Shown here one piece after another: positions 19,159-26,147 of a stretch of DNA of 64,000 nucleotides; the stretch's first letter is position 1; the number at the start of each line of letters is the position of its first letter. A program made the position numbers and the translations under genes. Source of the DNA: Pseudorhodoferax soli (lineage in GTDB: Bacteria > Pseudomonadota > Gammaproteobacteria > Burkholderiales > Burkholderiaceae_C); the NCBI RefSeq assembly GCF_003337555.1, contig NZ_QPJK01000008.1:62001-126000 (forward strand), read 5' to 3'. The notes beneath the pieces are model-generated. The model worked only from the letters and a program-made list of their open reading frames with translations. It did not search any database and had not been told where the DNA came from.

Positions 19159-19470
19159 TCAGCGAGGCCTGTCGCCCAGTACATGCTGCTTCCACAGGGC
19201 GAATGCCTCGTCCGGTCCCAGCTCTGCGAGGATGACGATGGGCTGGCCCCGACGGGCACGCAGCGATGCGAAATACGCTGGCCGGTCGGCGATGGCGTTG
19301 AGCTTGATGCCCTTTAGGAACAGCAACTGGCGGGGGCGAACTTTGGTGGTAACGCAGGCATGATTGCGCTTGTTTGGGGCAAAAGGGCCAGCGAAGCGGG
19401 CGGACACGGCCAGAAAACCGCGACGAACTACTTGTACTTGCCAGGCGAGGCGAACGGGTGACATCAGCAT
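19159..19470 (-). CDS. Short ICE hypothetical protein, N-terminus uncertain
   Basis: 103 aa if started at 19470, but no ribosome-binding site is visible there. The C-terminal half (LKGIKLNAIADRPAYFASLRARRGQPIVILAELGPDEAFALWKQHVL) reads like a real folded protein and is followed by a proper terminator. The N-terminal part may have been replaced when the cadmium island entered at about 19.5 kb, so this could be the surviving 3' end of a longer ICE gene. Function unknown. Confidence 0.5.
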   Translation of the reverse strand: MLMSPVRLAWQVQVVRRGFLAVSARFAGPFAPNKRNHACVTTKVRPRQLLFLKGIKLNAIADRPAYFASLRARRGQPIVILAELGPDEAFALWKQHVLGDRPR

Positions 19471-19622
19471 ATCGCTATGCGGTAAAGAAGACCGTCCTAA
19501 AGCTTGCAGGATCCCGGCATAGCTTCATCATCACCTCTCCGTGACGGCTCATTGGAACGAAAAAGGCCAGCATCGCCGTGATGGACTTTCATAATTGCCA
19601 GGTCAACTGGCTTGCGTGCTGT

Positions 19623-19781
19623 TTATTCACAGCAAGGCATTGCGACGTCGTTGCAGCAATCGCCGCCATCGCAACAGGGCGTTGCAGCAAAAGCGGCGGT
19701 GGGCGCTAGCATGAGGGCCAAGCCGCGGCCGCTCATGCTGGGGGCCGTTCTCTTCAGATTGGTGTCCTGCACCGTGTGCAT
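19623..19781 (-). CDS. Secreted Cys-rich mini-protein (52 aa) next to lspA and cadA
   Basis: A short open frame 26 bp downstream of lspA, same strand. It has a basic N-region (LKRTAPSMSGRG), a hydrophobic core (LALMLAPTAAFA) with a signal-peptidase-I type end, and a mature part of only about 20 residues, TPCCDGGDCCNDVAMPCCE, with three vicinal cysteine pairs. There is no lipobox, so it is probably not an LspA substrate. I infer a periplasmic Cd/Pb/Zn-binding peptide made from the cadA-lspA operon. The weak ribosome-binding site (CCGGAAAT) leaves expression uncertain. Confidence 0.55.
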   Translation of the reverse strand: MHTVQDTNLKRTAPSMSGRGLALMLAPTAAFAATPCCDGGDCCNDVAMPCCE

Positions 19782-19806
19782 TGCGAATTTCCGGATCGTC
19801 CCAATG

Positions 19807-20307
19807 TCACTGGGACTCCTTTGTGGCGGCCGGGTTCTCCACGCTCATGAACGACTGGGCCACCAGCGCGATCGCCCCGCCCACGATGGCCATGTCAGCG
19901 ATGTTGAAGGCGGGCCAGTGCCAGCCGTGCAGGTGAAAGTCGATGTAGTCGATAACGTGCCCGCGCGTGGCGCGGTCGAACGCGTTGCCCAATGCGCCGC
20001 CCAGAATGAGGCTGTACGAAAGGCCTTCCGTTTTGCGCAGCGGCCGGGAGAGCAGCCATGCGAGCCATGCCGATATTGCGAACGCGATCGCCAGAAAAAA
20101 CCACCGCTGCCAGCCGCCCGCGCCAGCAAGGAAGCTGAACGCCGCGCCGGGATTGAGAGCGTGAACTAGGTTGAAGAATGACGCCACCTCGTGCGACCAA
20201 CCCAAGGGAGTTGTCGCGTCAATGTAGCTCTTAGCTGCCTGATCGCCGGCGAATATAACGATCGCGAGTGAGTACCACTGCGTCTTGCGAAGAGATGGTT
20301 CATCCAT
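19807..20307 (-). CDS. lspA: Signal peptidase II (lipoprotein signal peptidase)
   Basis: 166 aa with four membrane helices and both catalytic aspartates, in GGALGNAFDR and FNIADMAI. It cleaves prolipoproteins after diacylglyceryl addition at the inner membrane. It starts 3 bp after the cadA stop, so it is translationally linked to the metal ATPase. Extra lspA copies linked to Pb/Cd ATPases are known from pbr-type operons, where the peptidase is thought to assist phosphate-based lead sequestration. Confidence 0.95.
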   Translation of the reverse strand: MDEPSLRKTQWYSLAIVIFAGDQAAKSYIDATTPLGWSHEVASFFNLVHALNPGAAFSFLAGAGGWQRWFFLAIAFAISAWLAWLLSRPLRKTEGLSYSLILGGALGNAFDRATRGHVIDYIDFHLHGWHWPAFNIADMAIVGGAIALVAQSFMSVENPAATKESQ

Positions 20308-20310
20308 TGT

Positions 20311-23223
20311 TCATGCCGCCTTGAACTTCAGGAGGCGCAGCCCATTGACGACAACCAAAAGACTTGCCCCCATGTCAGCGAACACAGCCATCCACATGGT
20401 GGCATGCCCTGTGAACGTCAACGCAAGGAACACCGCCTTGATGCCAAGGGCCAGAACGATGTTCTGCGTGAGGATCGCCGCAGTGCTACGCGACAGCCGG
20501 ATGAAGGCGGGGATCTTGCGCAGGTCGTCGTCCATCAGGGCGACGTCGGCTGTTTCGATCGCGGTGTCGGTGCCGGCCGCGCCCATGGCGAAGCCGATGT
20601 CGGCACGGGCGAGCGCGGGCGAATCGTTGATGCCGTCGCCCACCATGCCCACCTGGCCCTCGCCGCCGACCAGGCTTTCGATGGTCTTGAGCTTGTCTTC
20701 GGGCAGTTGGTCACCACGGGCTTCAGAGATTCCGACCTGGGCAGCGATGGCCGCGGCCGTGTGCTGGTTGTCCCCCGTCAGCATCAGCGTGCGCACACCC
20801 AGCGCCTGCAGGTCGGCCACCGCCTCACGGCTGGTTTCCTTCACGGTGTCGGCCACTGCAAAAATGCCGAGCACGGTCGCATCGTCCATCAGCAGGATCG
20901 CTGTCTTGCCTTGGCGCTCCAGGGTCTCCAGCCGAGCCTGGAGCGTCGCTTCGCTCAGGCCCAGCTCCTGGGCGAGCCTGTGGTTGCCCATGTGCAACAT
21001 GCGCCCGGCGACGCGGCCGCGCACGCCGCGGCCAGGCAGCGCCGCGAAGTCGTCGACCTCGTGCAGCGCGATGCCGTCACGGTTCGCCTTGCGGGCGATG
21101 GCCTGAGACACAGGATGGTCCGAGCGTGCCGCGAGGCTTGCGGCCCAGGCGGCAACTTCCTGCGCCTCGCCGATCAGCGGCACGAAGTCGGTCTGCTCGG
21201 GCTTGCCATGTGTGAGTGTGCCGGTCTTGTCCAGGGCCAACGCCTTGAGCTTGCGCCCGCCCTCCAGGTAGACGCCACCCTTGATCAGGATGCCGCGTCG
21301 GGCGGCAGCGGCCAAGCCGCTGACGATGGTGACCGGCGTGGAGATGACCAGAGCGCAGGGGCAGGCGATCACCAGCAGTACCAGGGCCTTGTAGACCCAG
21401 TCAAACCATGCGCCGCCGAAGGCGAGCGGCGGCACGACGGCAACCAGCACGGACACCGCGAACACCGCCGGCGTGTAGACGCGGGCGAACTGGTCGACGA
21501 AGCGCTGCGTGGGCGCACGGCTGCCCTGCGCGGACTCCACGGCATGGATGATGCGCGCGAGCGTCGAGTCGCTGGCGCCTGCGGTCACCTTGTATTCGAA
21601 AGAGCCGGTCTCATTGATGGTTCCGGCGAAGACCTGGTCACCTTCGGCCTTCTCGACGGGCAGGCTCTCGCCGGTGATGGGCGCCTGGTTGATGGCCGAT
21701 CGACCCGAGGTGATCAGGCCGTCCAGTGCGATGCGCTCGCCAGGACGCACGCGGACCACCGCGCCCTTTGCGACCTCCTTGGCCGGCAGCTCTGTCCATG
21801 AGCCATCGGCCTGCCGCACGGTCGCGGTCTCGGGCGCCAAGTCCATCAGCCCCCGAATGGCGTTGCGGGCGCGGTCCAGCGACTTCGCCTCGATCACTTC
21901 CGCCAACGCGAACAGGAACATGACCATGGCGGCCTCCGGCCAGTGGCCGATCGCCATGCCGCCGGTGACCGCGATGGCCATCAGGGCGTTCATGTTCAGG
22001 TTGAGGTTCTTCAGCGCGATCCAGCCCTTCTTGTAGGTGCTGAGGCCGCCGGTGAAGATCGAAACCAGTGCCAGCACGATCACGGCCCAATGATTGCCGT
22101 CGTTGACCCAGTACACGCCTTCGGCGGCCACCGCCGCAACGCCCGAAACCGCCATCGGCCACCAATTGGTCTTGTGCGCGGCCACCGGGGCATCGCGCGG
22201 CTCATCAGTCCTCTGGACCTCGGCTTCCATGCCCAGCGATTCGATGGCTTCGACTGCCGGCTTGATCGCGTCGGGTGTGTGCCGAACCGTGAGCGTGCGC
22301 TGCATCAGGTTGAAATCCATTCCCTGCACGCCCGGCATGCCTTGCAGCTTGCCGCGGATCAGACTTTCCTCGGTCGGACAGTCCATCTTCGCGATGCGAA
22401 GTACCGTGGTGGCTGTCTGCATGTCCTGCCGCGCAGCCTGCATTCCAATGGAAGCAAGCGCCTTCTCGATCGGCGCTGAGGTCGCCAGCGTGTGCTGGAC
22501 TCCCAGCACACGCTGCATCAGATTGAAGTCGAGCGCGGTCACACCCGGCAGCTTGCCCAGCCGGTCGCGGATCAGCGCTTCTTCCGTCGGGCAATCCATG
22601 TTCTCGATCCGGTACGTCACCCGCTCGCCGATCGGCGGCGCGGAAACGGCAGCGGTTGGTTGCTGCTGCAGGGCCGAGGATGGGATCACAGCCGCGGCTT
22701 CGATCGGCCCCGTGTGGCCGAAGGTCTGCTCCTTGGCGCGCATGCCGATCGAGGCCAGGACCTGCTCCATCTGCGCGCGTGCCTGAGCGAGGTGTTTCAC
22801 CGACAGGGTGCGCTCAGCGAGGTCGAAGTCGAGGTCCTGAATTCCCTCGACTGCCCCGAGGTGCGAGCGGATGAGTTTCTCCTTGCTCGGGCAGTCCATG
22901 TTCTCGATGCGGTAGGTGGTCGACACGGCGGCGTCTCGGACAGCCTGAGCCTTCATGCCCACCGAATTCAGCGCTTGCTCCAAGGCATCGGCCGAGACTT
23001 CGCGGTGCGAAATGGTCAACAAACGCTGCGGAAGATCGAACAGGAGCCGCTCGACACCGGGCATGCCCTCCAGCGTTCGCCGCACCAGTGCTTCCTCATT
23101 GCGGCAATCCATGTTGCTCACGTGGAAAACGGTGGTTTCAGTGCTGGCCTGCTCACTGGCGCACGCCGTCTGTTGGCCATTGCCGCCGGAGCAGGCGCAT
23201 GGGCTGGAAGGTTCTTTGTTCAT
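20311..23223 (-). CDS. cadA: Zn/Cd/Pb-exporting P1B-type ATPase with four N-terminal metal-binding domains
   Basis: 970 aa from the ATG at 23223. Frames starting at 23340 or the two ATGs at 23265-23262 are rejected because they lie at or above the promoter -10. A Cys-rich start (PCACSGGNGQQTAC) precedes four ferredoxin-like domains with the key text MDCRNEE, MDCPSKEK, MDCPTEE and MDCPTEE (Cys near residues 40, 111, 211, 282). The ATPase core has CPC in the sixth helix, phosphorylation motif DKTGT, HP in RSDHPVSQ, and GDGINDSPAL. Family members export divalent soft metals. Usual relatives have one or two such domains. Confidence 0.95.
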   Translation of the reverse strand: MNKEPSSPCACSGGNGQQTACASEQASTETTVFHVSNMDCRNEEALVRRTLEGMPGVERLLFDLPQRLLTISHREVSADALEQALNSVGMKAQAVRDAAVSTTYRIENMDCPSKEKLIRSHLGAVEGIQDLDFDLAERTLSVKHLAQARAQMEQVLASIGMRAKEQTFGHTGPIEAAAVIPSSALQQQPTAAVSAPPIGERVTYRIENMDCPTEEALIRDRLGKLPGVTALDFNLMQRVLGVQHTLATSAPIEKALASIGMQAARQDMQTATTVLRIAKMDCPTEESLIRGKLQGMPGVQGMDFNLMQRTLTVRHTPDAIKPAVEAIESLGMEAEVQRTDEPRDAPVAAHKTNWWPMAVSGVAAVAAEGVYWVNDGNHWAVIVLALVSIFTGGLSTYKKGWIALKNLNLNMNALMAIAVTGGMAIGHWPEAAMVMFLFALAEVIEAKSLDRARNAIRGLMDLAPETATVRQADGSWTELPAKEVAKGAVVRVRPGERIALDGLITSGRSAINQAPITGESLPVEKAEGDQVFAGTINETGSFEYKVTAGASDSTLARIIHAVESAQGSRAPTQRFVDQFARVYTPAVFAVSVLVAVVPPLAFGGAWFDWVYKALVLLVIACPCALVISTPVTIVSGLAAAARRGILIKGGVYLEGGRKLKALALDKTGTLTHGKPEQTDFVPLIGEAQEVAAWAASLAARSDHPVSQAIARKANRDGIALHEVDDFAALPGRGVRGRVAGRMLHMGNHRLAQELGLSEATLQARLETLERQGKTAILLMDDATVLGIFAVADTVKETSREAVADLQALGVRTLMLTGDNQHTAAAIAAQVGISEARGDQLPEDKLKTIESLVGGEGQVGMVGDGINDSPALARADIGFAMGAAGTDTAIETADVALMDDDLRKIPAFIRLSRSTAAILTQNIVLALGIKAVFLALTFTGHATMWMAVFADMGASLLVVVNGLRLLKFKAA

Positions 23224-23263
23224 AGATCGCTCTTCATTGACAAGGTTTTCCCCGGATGCCATC

Positions 23264-23294
23264 ATTAGAAAACCTCTAGTAGATATAGAGTCAA
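23264..23294 (-). promoter_or_regulatory. CadR-controlled cadA promoter
   Basis: Minus strand: -35 TTGACT (23294-23289), 19-bp spacer, -10 TCTAAT (23269-23264). The spacer carries the imperfect dyad CTATATCTACTAGAGG. The spacing is typical of MerR-family metal-activated promoters, and cadR is divergent. A near copy occurs at 24659-24689. Confidence 0.9.
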
Positions 23295-23314
23295 GTTTTT
23301 TATAGGAAGCAACC

Positions 23315-23713
23315 ATGATGCGGATCGGTGAACTGGGCAAGAAGGCAGATTGCTTGGTGCAGACCGTGCGCTTTTACGAGTCAGAAGGCTTGCTGCCCGA
23401 GCCTGCACGTAGCGAGGGCAACTTCAGGCTCTATGACGAAGTCCATTTGCAGCGCTTGCTGTTCATCCGCCGCTGCCGGGCGAAGGACATGACGCTGGAT
23501 GAGATCCGTCAACTGCTGAACTTACGGGATCGGCCAGAGTTGGGCTGCGGCGAGGTGAACGCGCTGGTCGACGCTCATATCGCGCAAGTGCGGACCAAGA
23601 TGAAGGAATTGCGCGCCTTGGAGCGCGAGTTAATGGATCTGCGACGCTCCTGCGATAGCGCCCGAACCTCGCGCGAGTGCGGCATTCTCAACAGCTTGGC
23701 CGAGCCCGCCTGA
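23315..23713 (+). CDS. cadR: MerR-family metal regulator CadR/PbrR
   Basis: 132 aa; the ATG at 23318 would remove one residue and has better spacing from AGGAAG. N-terminal helix-turn-helix (MRIGELGKKADCLVQTVRFYESEGLL), dimer helix, and the cysteines of Cd/Pb sensors: CGEVN near 77 and two in the C-terminal loop SCDSARTSREC. It regulates the divergent cadA-lspA operon and perhaps the second promoter at 24659-24689. Confidence 0.93.
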   Translation: MMRIGELGKKADCLVQTVRFYESEGLLPEPARSEGNFRLYDEVHLQRLLFIRRCRAKDMTLDEIRQLLNLRDRPELGCGEVNALVDAHIAQVRTKMKELRALERELMDLRRSCDSARTSRECGILNSLAEPA

Positions 23714-23759
23714 AGCTCGAGCGTGTCATCGGTGCTGGAAGTGATCGGGTCCAGTTCTG

Positions 23760-24167
23760 AGAGCCACGTGCCGCGCTCCATCATGCGAAAGCGCGCGATT
23801 CTGACGTTTTGAGACGGCGTGCGACCGAGGGCGTGGCCCACAGGAGCCAGCGCGAGCCGGACGACCTGCGCGCCGCAATCTCCGCCACCTTACGGGTTCT
23901 CCAGGCCAGACCGAGCATCGCGGCGTGGCTGCGCAGGTGCAGGTGCAGGCCAAGGTAGCAGTGCGCCACGACGCGGCCCGACTCATGGGCACGCCACGCA
24001 ACTCGCGATCGCTTCGCAAGAAGCCGCAAGGCCCGACTCGCGCAAGAATGCGACGTGGGCAAGATCGTATAGCCAGCAGCGCAAGCGTTTGCCGCTGCTG
24101 GCCGGCTCCGGAAGGGATAGACAAGCTGCGGGCCGTAGTCCATTGGAAAGTCCATCTTTCTTGAGTG
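23760..24167 (-). pseudogene. Possible decayed DUF3703-like gene
   Basis: No intact gene lies in 23714-24167. Minus-strand frames in pieces read GRVVAHCYLGLHLHLRSHAAML, then in another frame APVGHALGRTPSQNVRI. The order and text recall the short DUF3703 proteins (a helix with H...H...ML and a closing PVGNTG...NV segment) that often accompany cadmium-resistance genes. Identification is by eye over two frames and so is tentative; a comparison of the region in all frames with that family would settle it. Confidence 0.35.
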
Positions 24168-24631
24168 TCACTCTTTGGCGCCCAGCGTGTGCTTTTGCGA
24201 CCGGAAAGCGCTGAACAAGTGGCCCCCGGGCATCCAGAAATCGCCGTAGTTGACTTGGGCGTCTTCGTGCTCACGCTTGTGATGCCAGCGATGGGCTTCA
24301 GCCACCCCGATCAACAATCCCAACGGCCCGACCCGGTATCCCAGATTGGAGTGCTGGAAGGCCAGATGCACGACCAAGAAGCCGAGCCATGCGCCGACGG
24401 CCAACCACAGCTTGGAACGCCGCTACTGGCTCAACGGGGAGTGGAAAGGCCGCCCGCCCTCTAGCAAGGCGGCACAAGCGAGCGCGACGATCACTGTGAG
24501 TAGCTCCGTCGGAAAAGACGGCCGGCCGGTCGCGAGCTCGCCGAAGAGCACAACCGCAGTGGCGCCACGGATCAGTGGATAGCAGCCATACCGGATGACA
24601 GTCGCAATGAAGGGGGCGCATTGGTGCTCAT
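24168..24631 (-). pseudogene. Sterol desaturase/fatty acid hydroxylase family gene, broken
   Basis: An N-terminal membrane segment (FIATVIRYGCYPLIRGATAVVLF) is followed in the same frame by a stop at about 24433. Another frame then gives the family C-terminus: HLAFQHSNLGYR, EAHRWHHKREHEDAQVNYGDFW. The central part with the first histidine boxes is missing. The start ATG (24631) is itself out of frame. Members of this family are di-iron membrane hydroxylases and are frequent companions of cad islands. It lies directly downstream of a CadR-like promoter, so it was once metal-induced. Confidence 0.8.
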
Positions 24632-24658
24632 CTGTTCTGTCCTAAAGCTCTGACTGGA

Positions 24659-24689
24659 TTGGAAAACCTTCTAGCTACGGTAGAGTCAA
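24659..24689 (-). promoter_or_regulatory. Second CadR-like promoter, facing the broken desaturase gene
   Basis: Minus strand: TTGACT (24689-24684), then CTACCGTAGCTAGAAGG and TTTTCCAA, the same order and spacing as the cadA promoter (TTGACTCTA...CTAGAnGGTTTTC in both). The -10 (TTCCAA) is poorer, consistent with decay. It suggests that CadR or a relative once controlled the desaturase gene. Confidence 0.75.
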
Positions 24690-24788
24690 GGGCGTCCGGG
24701 AAGACCCTGTGGCAAGTTCGTTGCATCTGCGCCTTGACTCTCCAGCCGCTACAGGCTTCAGCATCCATCGATTTGGAAGGAACAATGC

Positions 24789-25424
24789 ATGGCTGAAAAC
24801 CACAGAAATCACGAAAACGACGAGTTGGGCCGCCTAGATGCGAGCGATGCGAAGGACCGAAAGATTCTTCTGACTGTGTTGCTGATCAACCTGACGCAGT
24901 CCGCCGCCGGCATTGCCCTTGGCATCTGGGCTGGCTCTACGGCGCTGATGGGCGCCGGGTTGGACAACCTCGCCGATGCGTCGGTCTATGCGGTTAGCCT
25001 GTATGCCGTCGGTCGTGCGGCAACGGTCAAGGTGGGCGCGGCCCGCTTGTCGGGTTTCTTGCTAATCGGCCTGGCCGCGCTGCTGCTGTTGGAAGTCCTA
25101 CGCCGCTTCGCTGGAGGGGAAGAGCCTGTCGGCCCAGCCATGATGGCCATGGCCGCGCTGAACGCGGCTTTGAACCTAGTGTGCCTCAGACTACTGCGCC
25201 GCCATCGCGGGGAAGATGTGAACTTCAAGGCGTCAGCGATCTTTACCAGCAACGACTCCATCGTCAATGGTGCGATTGTGCTGTCCGGGGTGCTGGTGAT
25301 GGGGTTCGGGTCGAACATCCCGGATCTGGTGCTGGGCGTCATCGTGGCCGCAATCGCAGCGAATGGGGGGCGGGAAATCCTGCGCGAAGCATCGGAAACA
25401 GCTCGCCGTAAGGCGGGCACATAA
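24789..25424 (+). CDS. Cation diffusion facilitator (CDF) family metal transporter, short form
   Basis: 211 aa with five or six membrane helices. The CDF metal-site helices are recognisable: GAGLDNLADASVYAVSLYAV (helix 2) and FTSNDSIVNGAIVLSGVLV (helix 5), although the usual H-x3-D pairs are changed to L-x3-D / N-x3-N. The cytoplasmic C-terminal domain of CDF proteins is absent, as in other short island-borne members. It probably exports Zn/Cd or a related ion by proton antiport. Its promoter is not obvious; it is divergent from the broken desaturase gene. Confidence 0.85.
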   Translation: MAENHRNHENDELGRLDASDAKDRKILLTVLLINLTQSAAGIALGIWAGSTALMGAGLDNLADASVYAVSLYAVGRAATVKVGAARLSGFLLIGLAALLLLEVLRRFAGGEEPVGPAMMAMAALNAALNLVCLRLLRRHRGEDVNFKASAIFTSNDSIVNGAIVLSGVLVMGFGSNIPDLVLGVIVAAIAANGGREILREASETARRKAGT

Positions 25425-26147
25425 GGCATGTTTTCGCCCAGTTCATCCCGAGGTTTACCTCTGCAAAAGAGGTAGTCCAGCCTTTGGGCTACGGCCTCGG
25501 CTGCAGCCGAGCGTACCATTGGCGATGGCCGCGCGATAGGCGGGCATGCCGTTCTCGACCTCCGTCTGCCGTACAGCAGCGGTGCGCAAGGTTGAGGGTG
25601 CATGTCGTCTCTCCTGTTCGTGTGGCCCAGGCCAATGGCCGGGCCGGGACGTTGATGGGCAGGAGAATGGCGCCGAAGGCCCAACGGCCTTCGGCTCGGG
25701 AGAAAAGAGGAACCACCCGTGGGCTGATTGGCAGGCCCGGTCGTCGCTAGAACCGTCTGCTCATCAAGCAATCACACCCGGCCCATGTCGTGGCTGGGGC
25801 CGGCATCGTCTGGCGCACATCCGCGCACAAAGGGAGCCCGTTTTTGCACCGGCGGGCACCGGCACCGATTACCGCTGACCACGAAGGGTCTCCCGGTGGC
25901 TCGTGCAGCCTGGCAAGCCACCGGGAGACCCTTCGCAGAGGGCGGAAGAAACGCAGATCAACAGAACGCGCGTGGTGCGGCTCGCAGAGAAGCTACCTTC
26001 AGGTCCCGCGGCCGGGGACGGCTGGGCGGGACGCGCACACGGATCAAGAAGGCGTTGCGCGCTGGGCGTCCCGCAGGGCATGCGGCGGAGTGCGGGACAG
26101 GGGCCACGCCGCCGAAGGCGGGCACGGCTCACGGGGAACGGGGGCGG
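25425..26147. other. 723-bp gap without a recognisable gene
   Basis: On the minus strand this holds leader-like text: an SD-like AGGAGAGACGACATG near 25600 and the hairpins GGCCCAGGCCAATGG and CCGAAGGCC/GGCCTTCGG. A frame there (EVENGMPAYRAAIANG ... GLPLLQR) has no start and may be the end of an ICE gene cut by the cadmium island. The rest holds the long hairpin at 25882-25935. I see no other coding signal. Confidence 0.5.
25882..25935. repeat. Perfect 20-bp inverted repeat with 14-nt loop, downstream of topB
   Basis: The arms 25882-25901 and 25916-25935 are exact complements (outer text CGAAGGGTCT / AGACCCTTCG). No T run follows on either strand, so it is not a simple terminator. It lies 213 bp beyond the topB stop. 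It could end or protect the topB mRNA, or be a recombination or protein-binding site. Confidence 0.85.

Noticed and set aside
25882..25935. Intrinsic terminator for topB
   Set aside because: The stem is perfect and long, but neither strand has a following T run, so it was listed as an inverted repeat of unknown role.
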